A DNA stretch of 64,000 bases from Micrococcaceae bacterium. Lineage in GTDB: Bacteria; Actinomycetota; Actinomycetes; Actinomycetales; Micrococcaceae. The position numbers and the translations under genes were made by a program. Shown one piece after another: positions 18,528 through 28,193 of the stretch. The DNA lies in the NCBI GenBank assembly GCA_025465475.1, contig JAODMR010000108.1, forward strand, positions 1 through 64,000. Reading direction: 5' to 3'. The notes beneath the pieces were generated by a model. It did no database searches. It saw only the letters and a program-made list of their open reading frames with translations, and was not told the origin of the DNA. Every line of letters begins with the position of its first letter. Positions within the stretch are counted from its first letter, which is position 1.

Positions 18528-19954
18528 GAAGTTCTCCTGTCGTCGTTGCTCGCAACGGAGTCGGCGGTGTCGTCAGTGTCGTCGTGCGGGGCGTCGTGGT
18601 GCGGGGCAGCGTCAGCGTCAGCGTCAGCGTCGTCGTCGTGCGGGTCACCGGTGCCCGAGGCGTCGTCACTTCGACCTCGGTCGCTGCCGGTGGACCGGCC
18701 ACCGAAGCTGCCTTCGGCAACCCGGATCCGCAGTGTCGTTCCCATGGGCGCCTGTTCCGGTGTCCGGACAACGTCCCCATCCAAAAGCTGCACGACGGCG
18801 TAACCCCGATCGAGCGTGTTCTGTGGGGACAGTGAGCGGACCTGCGCGCGCAGGTGCGAGACCCGGTCCGCACCCCGCGCTACGGCCGCGGAGGCTGCGG
18901 CGAGTGAGCGGCGGCGCAGCCTGGCGACCTCATCGCCCCGCACGCTCACCATGCCTCCCGGATCCGCCAGCACCGGCCTGGTGCGCAGCTGCTCCAGCCG
19001 CTCCGTTTCCCGCTCCACCAAGGTACGCACGCGACGGTTCAGGAGTTCCCGGGCCTGCCGAACCCGTAACAGTTCCTCCGCCACATCGGGAACCACCCGT
19101 TTCGCGGCGTCGGTCGGGGTGGAGGCCCGCAGATCAGCCACCTCGTCCAGCAGGGGCCGGTCAGCCTCATGCCCGATGGCGCTGACCACCGGAGTTTTCG
19201 CAGCGGACACGGCGCGGATCAGCTTTTCCTGGCTGAAGGGCAGGAGATCCTCCAGGGAACCCCCACCCCTGGCAATGATGATGACGTCGACTTCCGGGTC
19301 CGCGTCCAGCTCGGCCAATGCCGCGCAGACCTGGCTGACGGCATTGACACCCTGCACAGCCACCTCCCGGACCGCGAACTGGACGGCCGGCCAGCGTAGC
19401 GACGCGTTGCGCAACACGTCCTTCTCCGCATCCGAGTTGCGGCCCGTGATCAGCCCGATTCGATGCGGCAGGAGGGGCAGCTTCTTCTTGCGGGACCCGG
19501 CAAAGAGCCCTTCAGCGGCCAGCGCCTGCCGCAGGTGCTCGATCCGGGCCAACAGATCACCCAGGCCGACGGGGCGGATGGCGTTGCCCTGCATGGACAG
19601 GCGTCCGGTCTTCAACCAAAAGTCCGGCCGCAGCTGTGCCACCACACGGGAACCGCGTTCCAAGGGGGCGGAGAGGGTGCTGAGTACGCCGCTGCGAAGG
19701 GTCACGGACAGGGACACTTCTGCATCAACGTCCCGCAGTGTGAGGTAGCAGACGCTCGCCCGTTGCGTCAGCTCAATGATCTGGCCCTCAACCCAGGCGG
19801 CTGGAGCCCGCTCAATGTGCATCTTCAGCTTCTCGCTGAGCAGGTGCAGGGGCCAGGGATGCTCCGGGGAGGTCTGCGCCGCCGTCGGTGGCAGGAGTGT
19901 CCGACGGGAACCATCCTGGTTTTCGGCGCTGGAGCCCGCTGCGGCGACGGGCAC
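18524..19954 (-). CDS. xseA: exodeoxyribonuclease VII large subunit with Asp/His-rich C-terminal tail
   Basis: [29 protein letters not shown] fold; [25 protein letters not shown]; start approximate (GTG at 19954). Confidence 0.93.
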   Translation of the reverse strand: MPVAAAGSSAENQDGSRRTLLPPTAAQTSPEHPWPLHLLSEKLKMHIERAPAAWVEGQIIELTQRASVCYLTLRDVDAEVSLSVTLRSGVLSTLSAPLERGSRVVAQLRPDFWLKTGRLSMQGNAIRPVGLGDLLARIEHLRQALAAEGLFAGSRKKKLPLLPHRIGLITGRNSDAEKDVLRNASLRWPAVQFAVREVAVQGVNAVSQVCAALAELDADPEVDVIIIARGGGSLEDLLPFSQEKLIRAVSAAKTPVVSAIGHEADRPLLDEVADLRASTPTDAAKRVVPDVAEELLRVRQARELLNRRVRTLVERETERLEQLRTRPVLADPGGMVSVRGDEVARLRRRSLAAASAAVARGADRVSHLRAQVRSLSPQNTLDRGYAVVQLLDGDVVRTPEQAPMGTTLRIRVAEGSFGGRSTGSDRGRSDDASGTGDPHDDDADADADAAPHHDAPHDDTDDTADSVASNDDRRTS

Positions 19955-20145
19955 TTCCTCCAACAACGTGGACCTCCGGAACAGGATGACGGGTGACTGC
20001 CGGCGGGGGATCGGCCGGCCGTCCGCGGACGGACGATTTCCTACTCTCCATTCTGGACCATGCCCCTGACAGATCGGTCCAGCTGGGGAAGAGCCGGACC
20101 CACCGGATACAGTAAAGGCCGAAACCAAATCCTGCCTGGAGAAAA

Positions 20146-20970
20146 ATGCGCACCCTTTTTGCTGCCCTGGCAGCGCTGCTTGCCGTGCTGTTGACGGCGG
20201 TCGCAGTCCCGGCCATCTGGCTGGACCGCAACGTCGTCTCATCGTCCGGATTTGTGGCTTTGGCCTCTCCTCTTGGCACCGGGAACGACTTCCGTACGGC
20301 GCTCGCCGACACGACGGCCAAGGCGGTCACCGCCAACCTGAATGTTCCTCCCATCCTGCTCGCCGTCGTGCAACCGGTCATCGCGTCGTCAACCAAGGCA
20401 CTGACCGAGGACCCTGCCTACCCCGCTGCCTGGCAGGACGTGCTCCGGCGCAGCCACGAGCTGACGGTTGAAAGGGCTGGCGACTCCGATGACGGCAGCG
20501 CGCTGATCCTGGACGTCGCGCCCATGCTGAACCTGGTGGTCGACAAGGTGGCCGCCGGGCTCGGCCAGCAGGTGTCGATGCCCCAGGAGGTCCTCATCAC
20601 TCTTGGCGGTTCTGGCCAGCGGGAAACCATCGCGCAGGTGGTTCGGTTCGCCCCGCTCTTTTATTGGCTCGGGGCAGCAGCGGTGCTGTCGTTTGTGCTG
20701 GCCCTGCTGATCGCCCGTCGCCGCTCGACGACGGCGGCTTTGCTGGGCATAGGGCTGGCGGCGGTCGCGGTGGTCTGGAAACTCACCATGGATCAGGTGG
20801 TCACGCGCGTGGTGGCCAAGTCCACAGGTAACGCTGTGGCCGAGATTTTTAAGAACAACCTGGTCACTGCCGCCGGCGCTGCCTTTGAGCCCTGGATCAT
20901 CACTACGCTCGTTTTTGCCGCAGTGCTGGCCATCGCAGGAACCCTGGGCCGAATCTTCGCCCGTAGCTGA
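20146..20970 (+). CDS. hypothetical membrane protein
   Basis: N-terminal TM/signal segment and further C-terminal TM helices; no specific family recognised. Confidence 0.75.
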   Translation: MRTLFAALAALLAVLLTAVAVPAIWLDRNVVSSSGFVALASPLGTGNDFRTALADTTAKAVTANLNVPPILLAVVQPVIASSTKALTEDPAYPAAWQDVLRRSHELTVERAGDSDDGSALILDVAPMLNLVVDKVAAGLGQQVSMPQEVLITLGGSGQRETIAQVVRFAPLFYWLGAAAVLSFVLALLIARRRSTTAALLGIGLAAVAVVWKLTMDQVVTRVVAKSTGNAVAEIFKNNLVTAAGAAFEPWIITTLVFAAVLAIAGTLGRIFARS

Positions 20971-21031
20971 AGCAGGGTCCGGAGCCGGGTTACCCGCAAG
21001 GCGGAATTACTTCGGCACGTAGACTGGGTGC

Positions 21032-22120
21032 ATGACCACAGCCGCTGTTTCCGTTCCCATGCCTGCCGTTCCACGCCGTCGGCGTGCGCCGGCAGACGTA
21101 ACGGCCGCGGCCCCTGTGATTGGCACCAAAAAGGTTTTGCTGGCCGCCCCGCGCGGTTATTGTGCTGGCGTTGACCGTGCCGTCGTGGCCGTCGAAAAGG
21201 CCCTGGAGCATTACGGGCCGCCCGTCTATGTGCGCAAGCAAATCGTGCACAATGTCCACGTGGTCTCTTCCCTGGAGGCGAAGGGCGCCGTTTTCGTCGA
21301 TGAGACCGATGAGGTGCCGGAGGGCGCGCTGGTGATCTTTTCGGCCCACGGTGTCTCTCCCGCGGTCATTTCCACCGCCGCTGACCGTGGCCTGCGGACC
21401 ATTGACGCCACCTGCCCGCTGGTCACCAAGGTGCACCGTGAGGCCGTGCGATTCGCCCGGGATGACTTCGACATCCTCCTCATTGGCCACGAAGGCCATG
21501 AAGAAGTTGAAGGCACCGCCGGTGAAGCGCCCGAACACATCCAGATCGTGAACGGTCCCCAGGACGTGGACGCCGTACAGGTTCGGGATCCGGAAAAGGT
21601 CATCTGGCTGTCGCAGACGACCCTCAGCGTTGACGAGACCATGGAAACGGTGCGCCTGCTCAAGGACCGGTTTCCCACCCTGCAGGATCCCCCCAGCGAC
21701 GACATCTGCTACGCGACCACCAACCGCCAGGTCGCGATCAAGAAGATCGCACCGGCAGCCGACCTGGTGATCGTGGTGGGGTCAGCCAACTCCTCCAACT
21801 CGGTGCGGCTGGTCGAAGTGGCGCTGGAGTACGGAGCCAAGGCCTCCTACCGGGTGGACTTCGCAAACGAGGTCGACGAATCCTGGTTCGAAGGTGTGGC
21901 AACCGTCGGCGTCACCAGCGGTGCGTCGGTTCCAGAGGTCCTGGTGCAGGACGTGTTGCGTCTGCTGGCGGACTACGGCTACCAGGATGTGCAGGAAGTG
22001 GTCACCGCCGAGGAGGACCTGTTGTTCTCCCTGCCCAAGGAACTGCGCGCCACCCTGAAGCAGGCGGGCGATGCCAGCCGTGCCCTGGGCGGTCGGGGCC
22101 AGCGCCCCGTCTCCAGCTGA
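21032..22120 (+). CDS. ispH: 4-hydroxy-3-methylbut-2-enyl diphosphate reductase
   Basis: [47 protein letters not shown]. Confidence 0.97.
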   Translation: MTTAAVSVPMPAVPRRRRAPADVTAAAPVIGTKKVLLAAPRGYCAGVDRAVVAVEKALEHYGPPVYVRKQIVHNVHVVSSLEAKGAVFVDETDEVPEGALVIFSAHGVSPAVISTAADRGLRTIDATCPLVTKVHREAVRFARDDFDILLIGHEGHEEVEGTAGEAPEHIQIVNGPQDVDAVQVRDPEKVIWLSQTTLSVDETMETVRLLKDRFPTLQDPPSDDICYATTNRQVAIKKIAPAADLVIVVGSANSSNSVRLVEVALEYGAKASYRVDFANEVDESWFEGVATVGVTSGASVPEVLVQDVLRLLADYGYQDVQEVVTAEEDLLFSLPKELRATLKQAGDASRALGGRGQRPVSS

Positions 22121-22175
22121 GCCCCGTCTCCAACTGGCCCCGTCTCCAACTGGCCAGGATTAGGGTGCCCTGCGG

Positions 22176-23381
22176 TCAGCCTGCTGCGCGAACGGCGCGC
22201 AGGTCATGCCCCTCGGTGAGCTCCGGAGCGGTCAGGCCCCGCGGCGCTGACTCCACCGTGGACGGCGAGACCAGCCCCTCCGGGTCCAGGACATTGAGCT
22301 TGCGCGCCGTCGGCAGTACCCGTGCTTCCAGCGTGCCTACCAGCGAGTTGTAACGGTCCACCGAGGATTTCAGCGAGGACCCGAGCTTGCCGACGTTATC
22401 GCCCAGGGTGCCCAGCCGGACGTAAAGCTGGTTCGCCAGCTCAAAGAGTTCCTTCGCGTTCTCCGTCAACACGTCCTGGCGCCAGCTGAACGCCACCGCC
22501 TTGAGGACGGCGAGCAGGCTGACGGGGGAGGCGAGCACCACATTGCGGCTTATCGCGTAATCCAACAGGCCGGGATCAGCCAGCAGCGCCGAGGACAGGA
22601 TCGACTCGGCGGGGACAAAGCAGATCACCAGCTCGGGCGAATTGCCTGCCCCCTCCCAGTACTTTTTGGCGGCCAGCACGTCCACGTGGGACTTGAGGGC
22701 CTTGGCGTGCTGCGCTAGCAAGGATTCCGCCGCGCCGGCACCGGCCCCTGACTGCTCATGCGCGCGCAGATAAGCGGACAGGGGGACCTTGGCGTCCAGC
22801 ACCAGTTCCTTGCCGCCGGGAAGCCGCACCACCATGTCCGGGCGGCTGGTTCCCTCGGCAGTTGCCACATGCACCTGCTCGGCGAAATCCACGTGCGCCA
22901 GCATGCCCGCGGCCTCCACCACCCGGCGCAGTTGAACCTCGCCCCACTGGCCCCTGGCGCTGTTGGACCGCAGGGCCGACTCCAGGGACTGCGTGGTCAG
23001 CAGCAACCGGGCATCCGCTTCCTTTGCGTCCCGAAGCTGCTCCGCCAGCTGCCCGTACTGCTCCACCCGGTCCCGTTCCAACAGGGACACCTGCCGCTGC
23101 ACGGCCGACAACCGTTCGGCCACCGGGCCCAGCGCCTGCAGTACTGACGCTTCCCCGCCTTGCTTGTCCGTCAGCTGGCGGTTCTGCGCGGACAAGAGGC
23201 GCCGCTCCGCGTCCGCAGCGGCGTAGTCGGCCCGCAACTCCCCGAGCCGTGCCGTGGCTTCATCAAAGTCCTGCTCCAGGGCCCCGAGCCGGCGCCGCAA
23301 CACCAGCCAGGCTGCTGCTGCGCCCACGACCAGGCCCAGCAGCAGCAGAAGTATCGGCATCAATCCGGCAGGTTCAGTCAT
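22176..23381 (-). CDS. rmuC: DNA recombination protein RmuC
   Basis: RGQWGEVQLRRVVEAAGM; RPDMVVRLPGGKELVLDAKVPLSAYL. Confidence 0.93.
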   Translation of the reverse strand: MTEPAGLMPILLLLLGLVVGAAAAWLVLRRRLGALEQDFDEATARLGELRADYAAADAERRLLSAQNRQLTDKQGGEASVLQALGPVAERLSAVQRQVSLLERDRVEQYGQLAEQLRDAKEADARLLLTTQSLESALRSNSARGQWGEVQLRRVVEAAGMLAHVDFAEQVHVATAEGTSRPDMVVRLPGGKELVLDAKVPLSAYLRAHEQSGAGAGAAESLLAQHAKALKSHVDVLAAKKYWEGAGNSPELVICFVPAESILSSALLADPGLLDYAISRNVVLASPVSLLAVLKAVAFSWRQDVLTENAKELFELANQLYVRLGTLGDNVGKLGSSLKSSVDRYNSLVGTLEARVLPTARKLNVLDPEGLVSPSTVESAPRGLTAPELTEGHDLRAVRAAG

Positions 23382-23432
23382 GCCTCCAGCGTTGCACGCG
23401 GCACCGACAAAACCTCTCCTCCAGTAAGCTTG

Positions 23433-24524
23433 ATGACCGTGGCTCTTACTATCGGCATCGTCGGACTGCCCAACGTCGGCAAATCAACCCTCTTCAACGC
23501 GCTGACCCGCAACAACGTGCTCGCGGCGAACTATCCGTTCGCCACCATCGAGCCGAACGTCGGCGTAGTGAGCCTGCCTGACCCGCGGCTGGAAAGCCTG
23601 GCGAAGGTCTTCGGTTCGGCTCGCCTGATGCCCGCCACGGTCTCCTTCGTCGACATCGCCGGTATCGTCAAGGGCGCCTCCGAAGGTGAGGGTCTGGGCA
23701 ACCAGTTCCTGGCCAACATCCGCGAGGCCGAGGCCATCGCCCAGGTCATCCGCGTCTTCGACGATCCCGACGTCGTGCACGTGGACGGCAAGGTTGACCC
23801 GCGCTCGGACATGGAGACCATCAATACGGAACTGATCCTGGCCGACCTGCAGACCATTGAGAAGGCGCTGCCGCGGATCGAGAAAGCCGTCAAGCTCAAG
23901 CAGCGGGAGGCGGCGGAGCTCGCAGCCATCCAGAAAGCGCAGGCGGTGCTGGAGCGCGGCGACACCATCTTCTCCTCGGTTGCCAGCGACAAGCTGGAGA
24001 TGGAATACCTGCGCGAGCTCAGCCTGCTCACGGCCAAGCCTTTCATCTACGTCTTCAACGTCGACGACGCCGTCCTGGGCAGCGCCGAGCGGCAGCAGGA
24101 GCTGCGCGACCTGGTCGCCCCGGCCGACTCGATTTTCCTGGACGCCAAGCTCGAAGCCGACCTCGTGGAGCTCGACCCCGAGGAAGCCCGCGAGATGCTG
24201 GAAATGAACGGCCAGGACGAGTCCGGGCTGGATCAGCTCGCCCGCGTCGGATTCCACACCCTGGGCCTGCAGACCTACCTGACCGCCGGTCCGAAGGAAA
24301 CCCGTGCCTGGACAATCCGCCAGGGCGACACGGCACCCCAGGCAGCCGGCGTCATCCACTCCGACTTCCAGCGTGGCTTCATCAAGGCCGAAGTGGTCAG
24401 CTTCGACGACCTCATCGCGGCCGGGTCCATGGCGGAGGCGAAGTCCCGCGGTAAGGTCCGGATCGAAGGCAAGGACTACGTCATGGCCGACGGCGACGTG
24501 GTGGAGTTCCGGTTTAACGTCTAG
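23433..24524 (+). CDS. ychF: redox-regulated ATPase YchF
   Basis: [48 protein letters not shown]-terminal TGS domain. Confidence 0.96.
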   Translation: MTVALTIGIVGLPNVGKSTLFNALTRNNVLAANYPFATIEPNVGVVSLPDPRLESLAKVFGSARLMPATVSFVDIAGIVKGASEGEGLGNQFLANIREAEAIAQVIRVFDDPDVVHVDGKVDPRSDMETINTELILADLQTIEKALPRIEKAVKLKQREAAELAAIQKAQAVLERGDTIFSSVASDKLEMEYLRELSLLTAKPFIYVFNVDDAVLGSAERQQELRDLVAPADSIFLDAKLEADLVELDPEEAREMLEMNGQDESGLDQLARVGFHTLGLQTYLTAGPKETRAWTIRQGDTAPQAAGVIHSDFQRGFIKAEVVSFDDLIAAGSMAEAKSRGKVRIEGKDYVMADGDVVEFRFNV

Positions 24525-24573
24525 CAGCGGTTCTCCCGGAACGCTGGTGACGTACCGGGTTCGCTGAGCGAAA

Positions 24574-24645
24574 AAGAAGACCTCCGGGTGGGGTGGATGG
24601 ATCTTGTCCAAAGGATCCATCGACTGAACCCCGAGGTCTTCTTCA
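24574..24645. terminator. Two-tier hairpin between convergent genes (bidirectional terminator candidate)
   Basis: aagaagacctc...gaggtcttctt outer stem and gatggatc...gatccatc inner stem. Confidence 0.6.
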
Positions 24646-25740
24646 TATCCCTGGCCGTTGCTGATTAATCCGCTCAAGACCACCCGTGGCCGATTCCTCA
24701 ACCCCTGCCGGAGCCCATCCCAGGGCGGGACCCAACTCGGTGGCCATGTCGGTAAGGATCTGGATGTAGTCCTCTTGGTCGAAGCTGAAGGGCAACGCGA
24801 ACGCCACTTCGTCGACCTCCTGGAACCCCGCGTGGGAGTGCAACTGTTCCGCAATCTGATCGCTGGTGCCAATGAGATCGGGGGCGAACAGCATCCCTCG
24901 TGGCCCCTGCGGCTCCCGGGTGCGGGGCGTGCGTTGATCGACGTATCGCTGGTACTTTTCCCGCTGTTTGGCTGACGCCGAGTCGGTCGGGATGACCACC
25001 AGGCCTTGCGAGACCCGGGCTGGTTGGTGTGATTGGCCTGATGTCGCTGCTGCTTCACGGTAGGCGCGAATCTGTGATTGCTGGATCTGGGCAAATGCCG
25101 GTTCCTCATTGGTTTCGGGGAAGATCACACTGCTCGAGAGCAGATTGAATCCGTTCGCCCCGGCCCAGATGGCCGATTTCCGGCTTGCCGCCCCATACCA
25201 AAGACGTTTACGCAGCCCGGCGGAGTGCGGCTCAACGCGGTTGGAGAATTCCTCGACAACCCCCTGCTTGCCGGAAAACTCCCGGACCCGTTCTCCCGCA
25301 ATCAGACGTGCAAGCCGATCCACGCGTGCGTAGCCGAAGTCCTCCAGTTCGGCGGAATCCGGGTACAACGCGTGCTTCACGGTGTCGTAGTGCATTGGTT
25401 CCCCCACACTCAGGCCCGGATTTATTCGCCCGCCGGCGAGCAGATCCACGGTGGCCAGGTCCTCGGCCAGGCGCAGGGGGTTTTCCCAGCCCATTGGGGT
25501 CACGGCGGTTCCAAGCTCGATCCGTGAGGTGCGCTGGCTGGCCGCGGCCATGATCGCAATGGGGGAGGAGATCCCGAACTGCAGATGGCGATGGCGCAGC
25601 CATGCGCTGTCGAATCCAAGCCGCTCACCCAATTCGATGACCTGCAACGTCGACTCATGCCCCGCCGCTGGATCCGCCGGGTTGAACAGGCCAATAGTGA
25701 GGAATCCAAGCTTGCGTAACGGTCGTGAGGAGTCGGGCAT
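24643..25740 (-). CDS. LLM class flavin-dependent oxidoreductase
   Basis: LGERLGFDSAWLRHRHLQFGISSPIAIMAAASQRTSRIELGTAVTPMGWENPLRLAEDLATVDLLAGGR. Confidence 0.9.
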   Translation of the reverse strand: MPDSSRPLRKLGFLTIGLFNPADPAAGHESTLQVIELGERLGFDSAWLRHRHLQFGISSPIAIMAAASQRTSRIELGTAVTPMGWENPLRLAEDLATVDLLAGGRINPGLSVGEPMHYDTVKHALYPDSAELEDFGYARVDRLARLIAGERVREFSGKQGVVEEFSNRVEPHSAGLRKRLWYGAASRKSAIWAGANGFNLLSSSVIFPETNEEPAFAQIQQSQIRAYREAAATSGQSHQPARVSQGLVVIPTDSASAKQREKYQRYVDQRTPRTREPQGPRGMLFAPDLIGTSDQIAEQLHSHAGFQEVDEVAFALPFSFDQEDYIQILTDMATELGPALGWAPAGVEESATGGLERINQQRPGI

Positions 25741-26180
25741 GGGCTTCCTTCAGGGATCGGCATACAGCTGATCCTCATGATATGCGGGGCGGGACTTCCG
25801 CAGCTCCCAGCGGACGGCGCTGCCGAGCATGGAAGGTGTGATGTCTGGCTGGTCCATCAGGCTCCCATCCAACGGTTATCCACAGTCAGCACGCCTCAGG
25901 CCCAGCGCTATGCATCGGCGGCCGGACGGCCGATTCGTCATTTGTGCGAACTTCTGAGTGACAGCATCCCGCTCTGTGTCTCAGCTGAACGTTTCCCGGG
26001 CGATTCAGGTTGCATCTCGATAACGACCCCCCGCGCACCGCAACCTTTTTTACGCGCCAGTAACAAATTGGGTCTAGGCTTCTGTGCATGTGAGACAAGC
26101 CACTAGTCGGACCGATTAGGGTTGTCGGGCCAGGGTGAGAGCATCCTGGTTTACACACACTCAGATACCAAGGAGGCGGA

Positions 26181-27980
26181 ATGCGTTTCGGACGTATTTC
26201 CAAAGCAGTCGGAGTGGCGGCGGTCGCCGCGCTCGCGCTGAGTGCCTGTGCCAGCAACTCGAGCAGCAGCGGAAGCAGCAGCTCCAGCGCTGAGGGCGGC
26301 AAAAAGGGTGGCTCCGCCACGGTTGTGGAAGTGAATGGGTTCAGCTCCTTCAACTCCTCCACCGCAACGGGCAACTCCGACATCAACGGCAAGATTGCCT
26401 ACGCAACTCACTCGGACTTTTACTACATCGACAACAACCTGAACATCGTCCGTAACGACAAGTTCGGTACGTATGAAAAGGTTTCCGATGATCCGTTGAC
26501 GGTTAAATACACCATCAACGACGGCGTCAAGTGGTCCGACGGTGCACCTGTCGACGCCAACGACATGATCCTTCAGTGGGCAATCACCTCCGGGTATTAC
26601 AACGATGCCAAGACCGACGCTGACGGCAACGTCACCGCCGGCACCTCCTACTTCGAATATGCCGGTGACACCACCGGTCTTGGACTGACCAGCTTCCCGG
26701 AGATCGGTGCTGACGGACGGTCCATCACCCTGAAGTACTCAAAGCCCTTCGCGGACTGGGAGATCGCTTTCGGCCTGGGCAACAACAACGCGGCCGTGCC
26801 CGCCCACGTGGTGGCGCAGAAGGCCGGCCTGGCCGACGCCAAGGCGTTGACTGACCTGCTCAAGGGCCTGCCCAAGGGCAATCCCGAGGCTCCCGCTGCG
26901 CCGAACCCGCAGCTGAAGGCCGTTGCCGACTTCTGGAACACCGGCTTCGACACCAAGACCATGCCGGATCCCTCCCTGGCCTTGTCCATGGGCCCGTACG
27001 TTGCCAAGAGCATCGTTCCGGACCAGTCCATGACGCTGACCCGCAACCCGGACTACACCTGGGGCCCGCAGGCCAACCTGGATGAAATCACCGTCCGCTA
27101 CATCTCCAGCGCTCCTGCAGCAATCCAGGCGCTGAAGAACGGCGAAGCTGACATCATCGCGCCCCAGCCCTCCGCCGACACCGTTGACCAGCTCAAGGCC
27201 CTCGAAAGCCAGGGCGTCACCGTCGACCAGGGTGCGCAGCTGGCCTACGACCACCTGGACCTGAACTTCAACGGTGTCTTCGCCGACAGCAAGGTCCGCG
27301 AAGCCTTCATGAAGACGGTTCCCCGCAAGGACATCGTCGACAAGATCGTCAAGAAGCTGGACCCGAACGCCAAGCCGCTCGACTCCCAGATCTTCGTTCC
27401 CGCGCAGGCCAAGTACGCCGAATCGGTCAAGGACAACGGCTCCGCGAACTTCCAGGATGTCGACATTGAGGGTGCCAAGAAGCTCCTCAACGGCGCCACT
27501 CCCGAAGTCCGGATCATGTACAACAAGGACAACCCCAACCGGTTGGACGCCTACACGCTGATCGCTGAGTCCGCCGCGAAGGCCGGGTTCAAGGTTGTCG
27601 ACGGCGGCCTGGGCAAGTCCGAGTGGAGCCCGGCGCTGGGCAACGGCACCTACGATGCGACGATCTTCGGCTGGACCAGCCCGGGTGTCGGCGTGTCCAA
27701 CGTTCCGCAGCTGTTCAAGAGCGGTGGCTCGTCGAACTTCAGCAAGTTCTCCGATCCTGAGGCCGACAAGCTGATGGACGAGCTGATTGTCACCACCGAC
27801 AAGAACAAGCAGGACGACCTGAGCGCGCAGATCGATAAGAAGATCTGGGCCTCAAATTACGGTTTGCCGCTGTTCCAGTCGGTCGGCGTGGACGCCTACA
27901 GCGACCGCATCACCGGCGTGAAGTACATGCCGAACCAGACAGGCGTCTGGTGGAACTTCTGGGAGTGGGCACAGAAGTAG
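26181..27980 (+). CDS. ABC transporter family 5 (oligopeptide/dipeptide) substrate-binding lipoprotein
   Basis: Lipobox ALSACASN; SBP_bac_5-type sequence KYTINDGVKWSDGAPVDANDMILQWAI. Confidence 0.93.
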   Translation: MRFGRISKAVGVAAVAALALSACASNSSSSGSSSSSAEGGKKGGSATVVEVNGFSSFNSSTATGNSDINGKIAYATHSDFYYIDNNLNIVRNDKFGTYEKVSDDPLTVKYTINDGVKWSDGAPVDANDMILQWAITSGYYNDAKTDADGNVTAGTSYFEYAGDTTGLGLTSFPEIGADGRSITLKYSKPFADWEIAFGLGNNNAAVPAHVVAQKAGLADAKALTDLLKGLPKGNPEAPAAPNPQLKAVADFWNTGFDTKTMPDPSLALSMGPYVAKSIVPDQSMTLTRNPDYTWGPQANLDEITVRYISSAPAAIQALKNGEADIIAPQPSADTVDQLKALESQGVTVDQGAQLAYDHLDLNFNGVFADSKVREAFMKTVPRKDIVDKIVKKLDPNAKPLDSQIFVPAQAKYAESVKDNGSANFQDVDIEGAKKLLNGATPEVRIMYNKDNPNRLDAYTLIAESAAKAGFKVVDGGLGKSEWSPALGNGTYDATIFGWTSPGVGVSNVPQLFKSGGSSNFSKFSDPEADKLMDELIVTTDKNKQDDLSAQIDKKIWASNYGLPLFQSVGVDAYSDRITGVKYMPNQTGVWWNFWEWAQK

Positions 27981-28009
27981 CTCGGCCGAAGTTCGAAGCA
28001 TAAAGAGAT

Positions 28010-28042
28010 GGCGCTGGGACCGTGCACCGTGGTCCCAGCGCC
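28010..28042 (+). terminator. Intercistronic hairpin between SBP and permease genes (attenuator candidate)
   Basis: ggcgctgggacc / ggtcccagcgcc perfect 12-bp stem followed by gttt. Confidence 0.7.
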
Positions 28043-28193
28043 GTTTCCATGACCACGACGGGCAGCCCTTGCTCACCAGCGGGCTGTCCGGACGCAGCGG
28101 GCGAATGCTGCCCCTCCGCGGGCAGTCCAGTGCCGTAGAATGCTGCAACAGCACCGGGGGATCCCCGGCAAATGACAATCGAGGTTGTAATAC

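Noticed and set aside
23484-25109. 541-aa minus ORF
   Set aside because: Antisense to ychF and overlapping the LLM gene in another frame; no domain.
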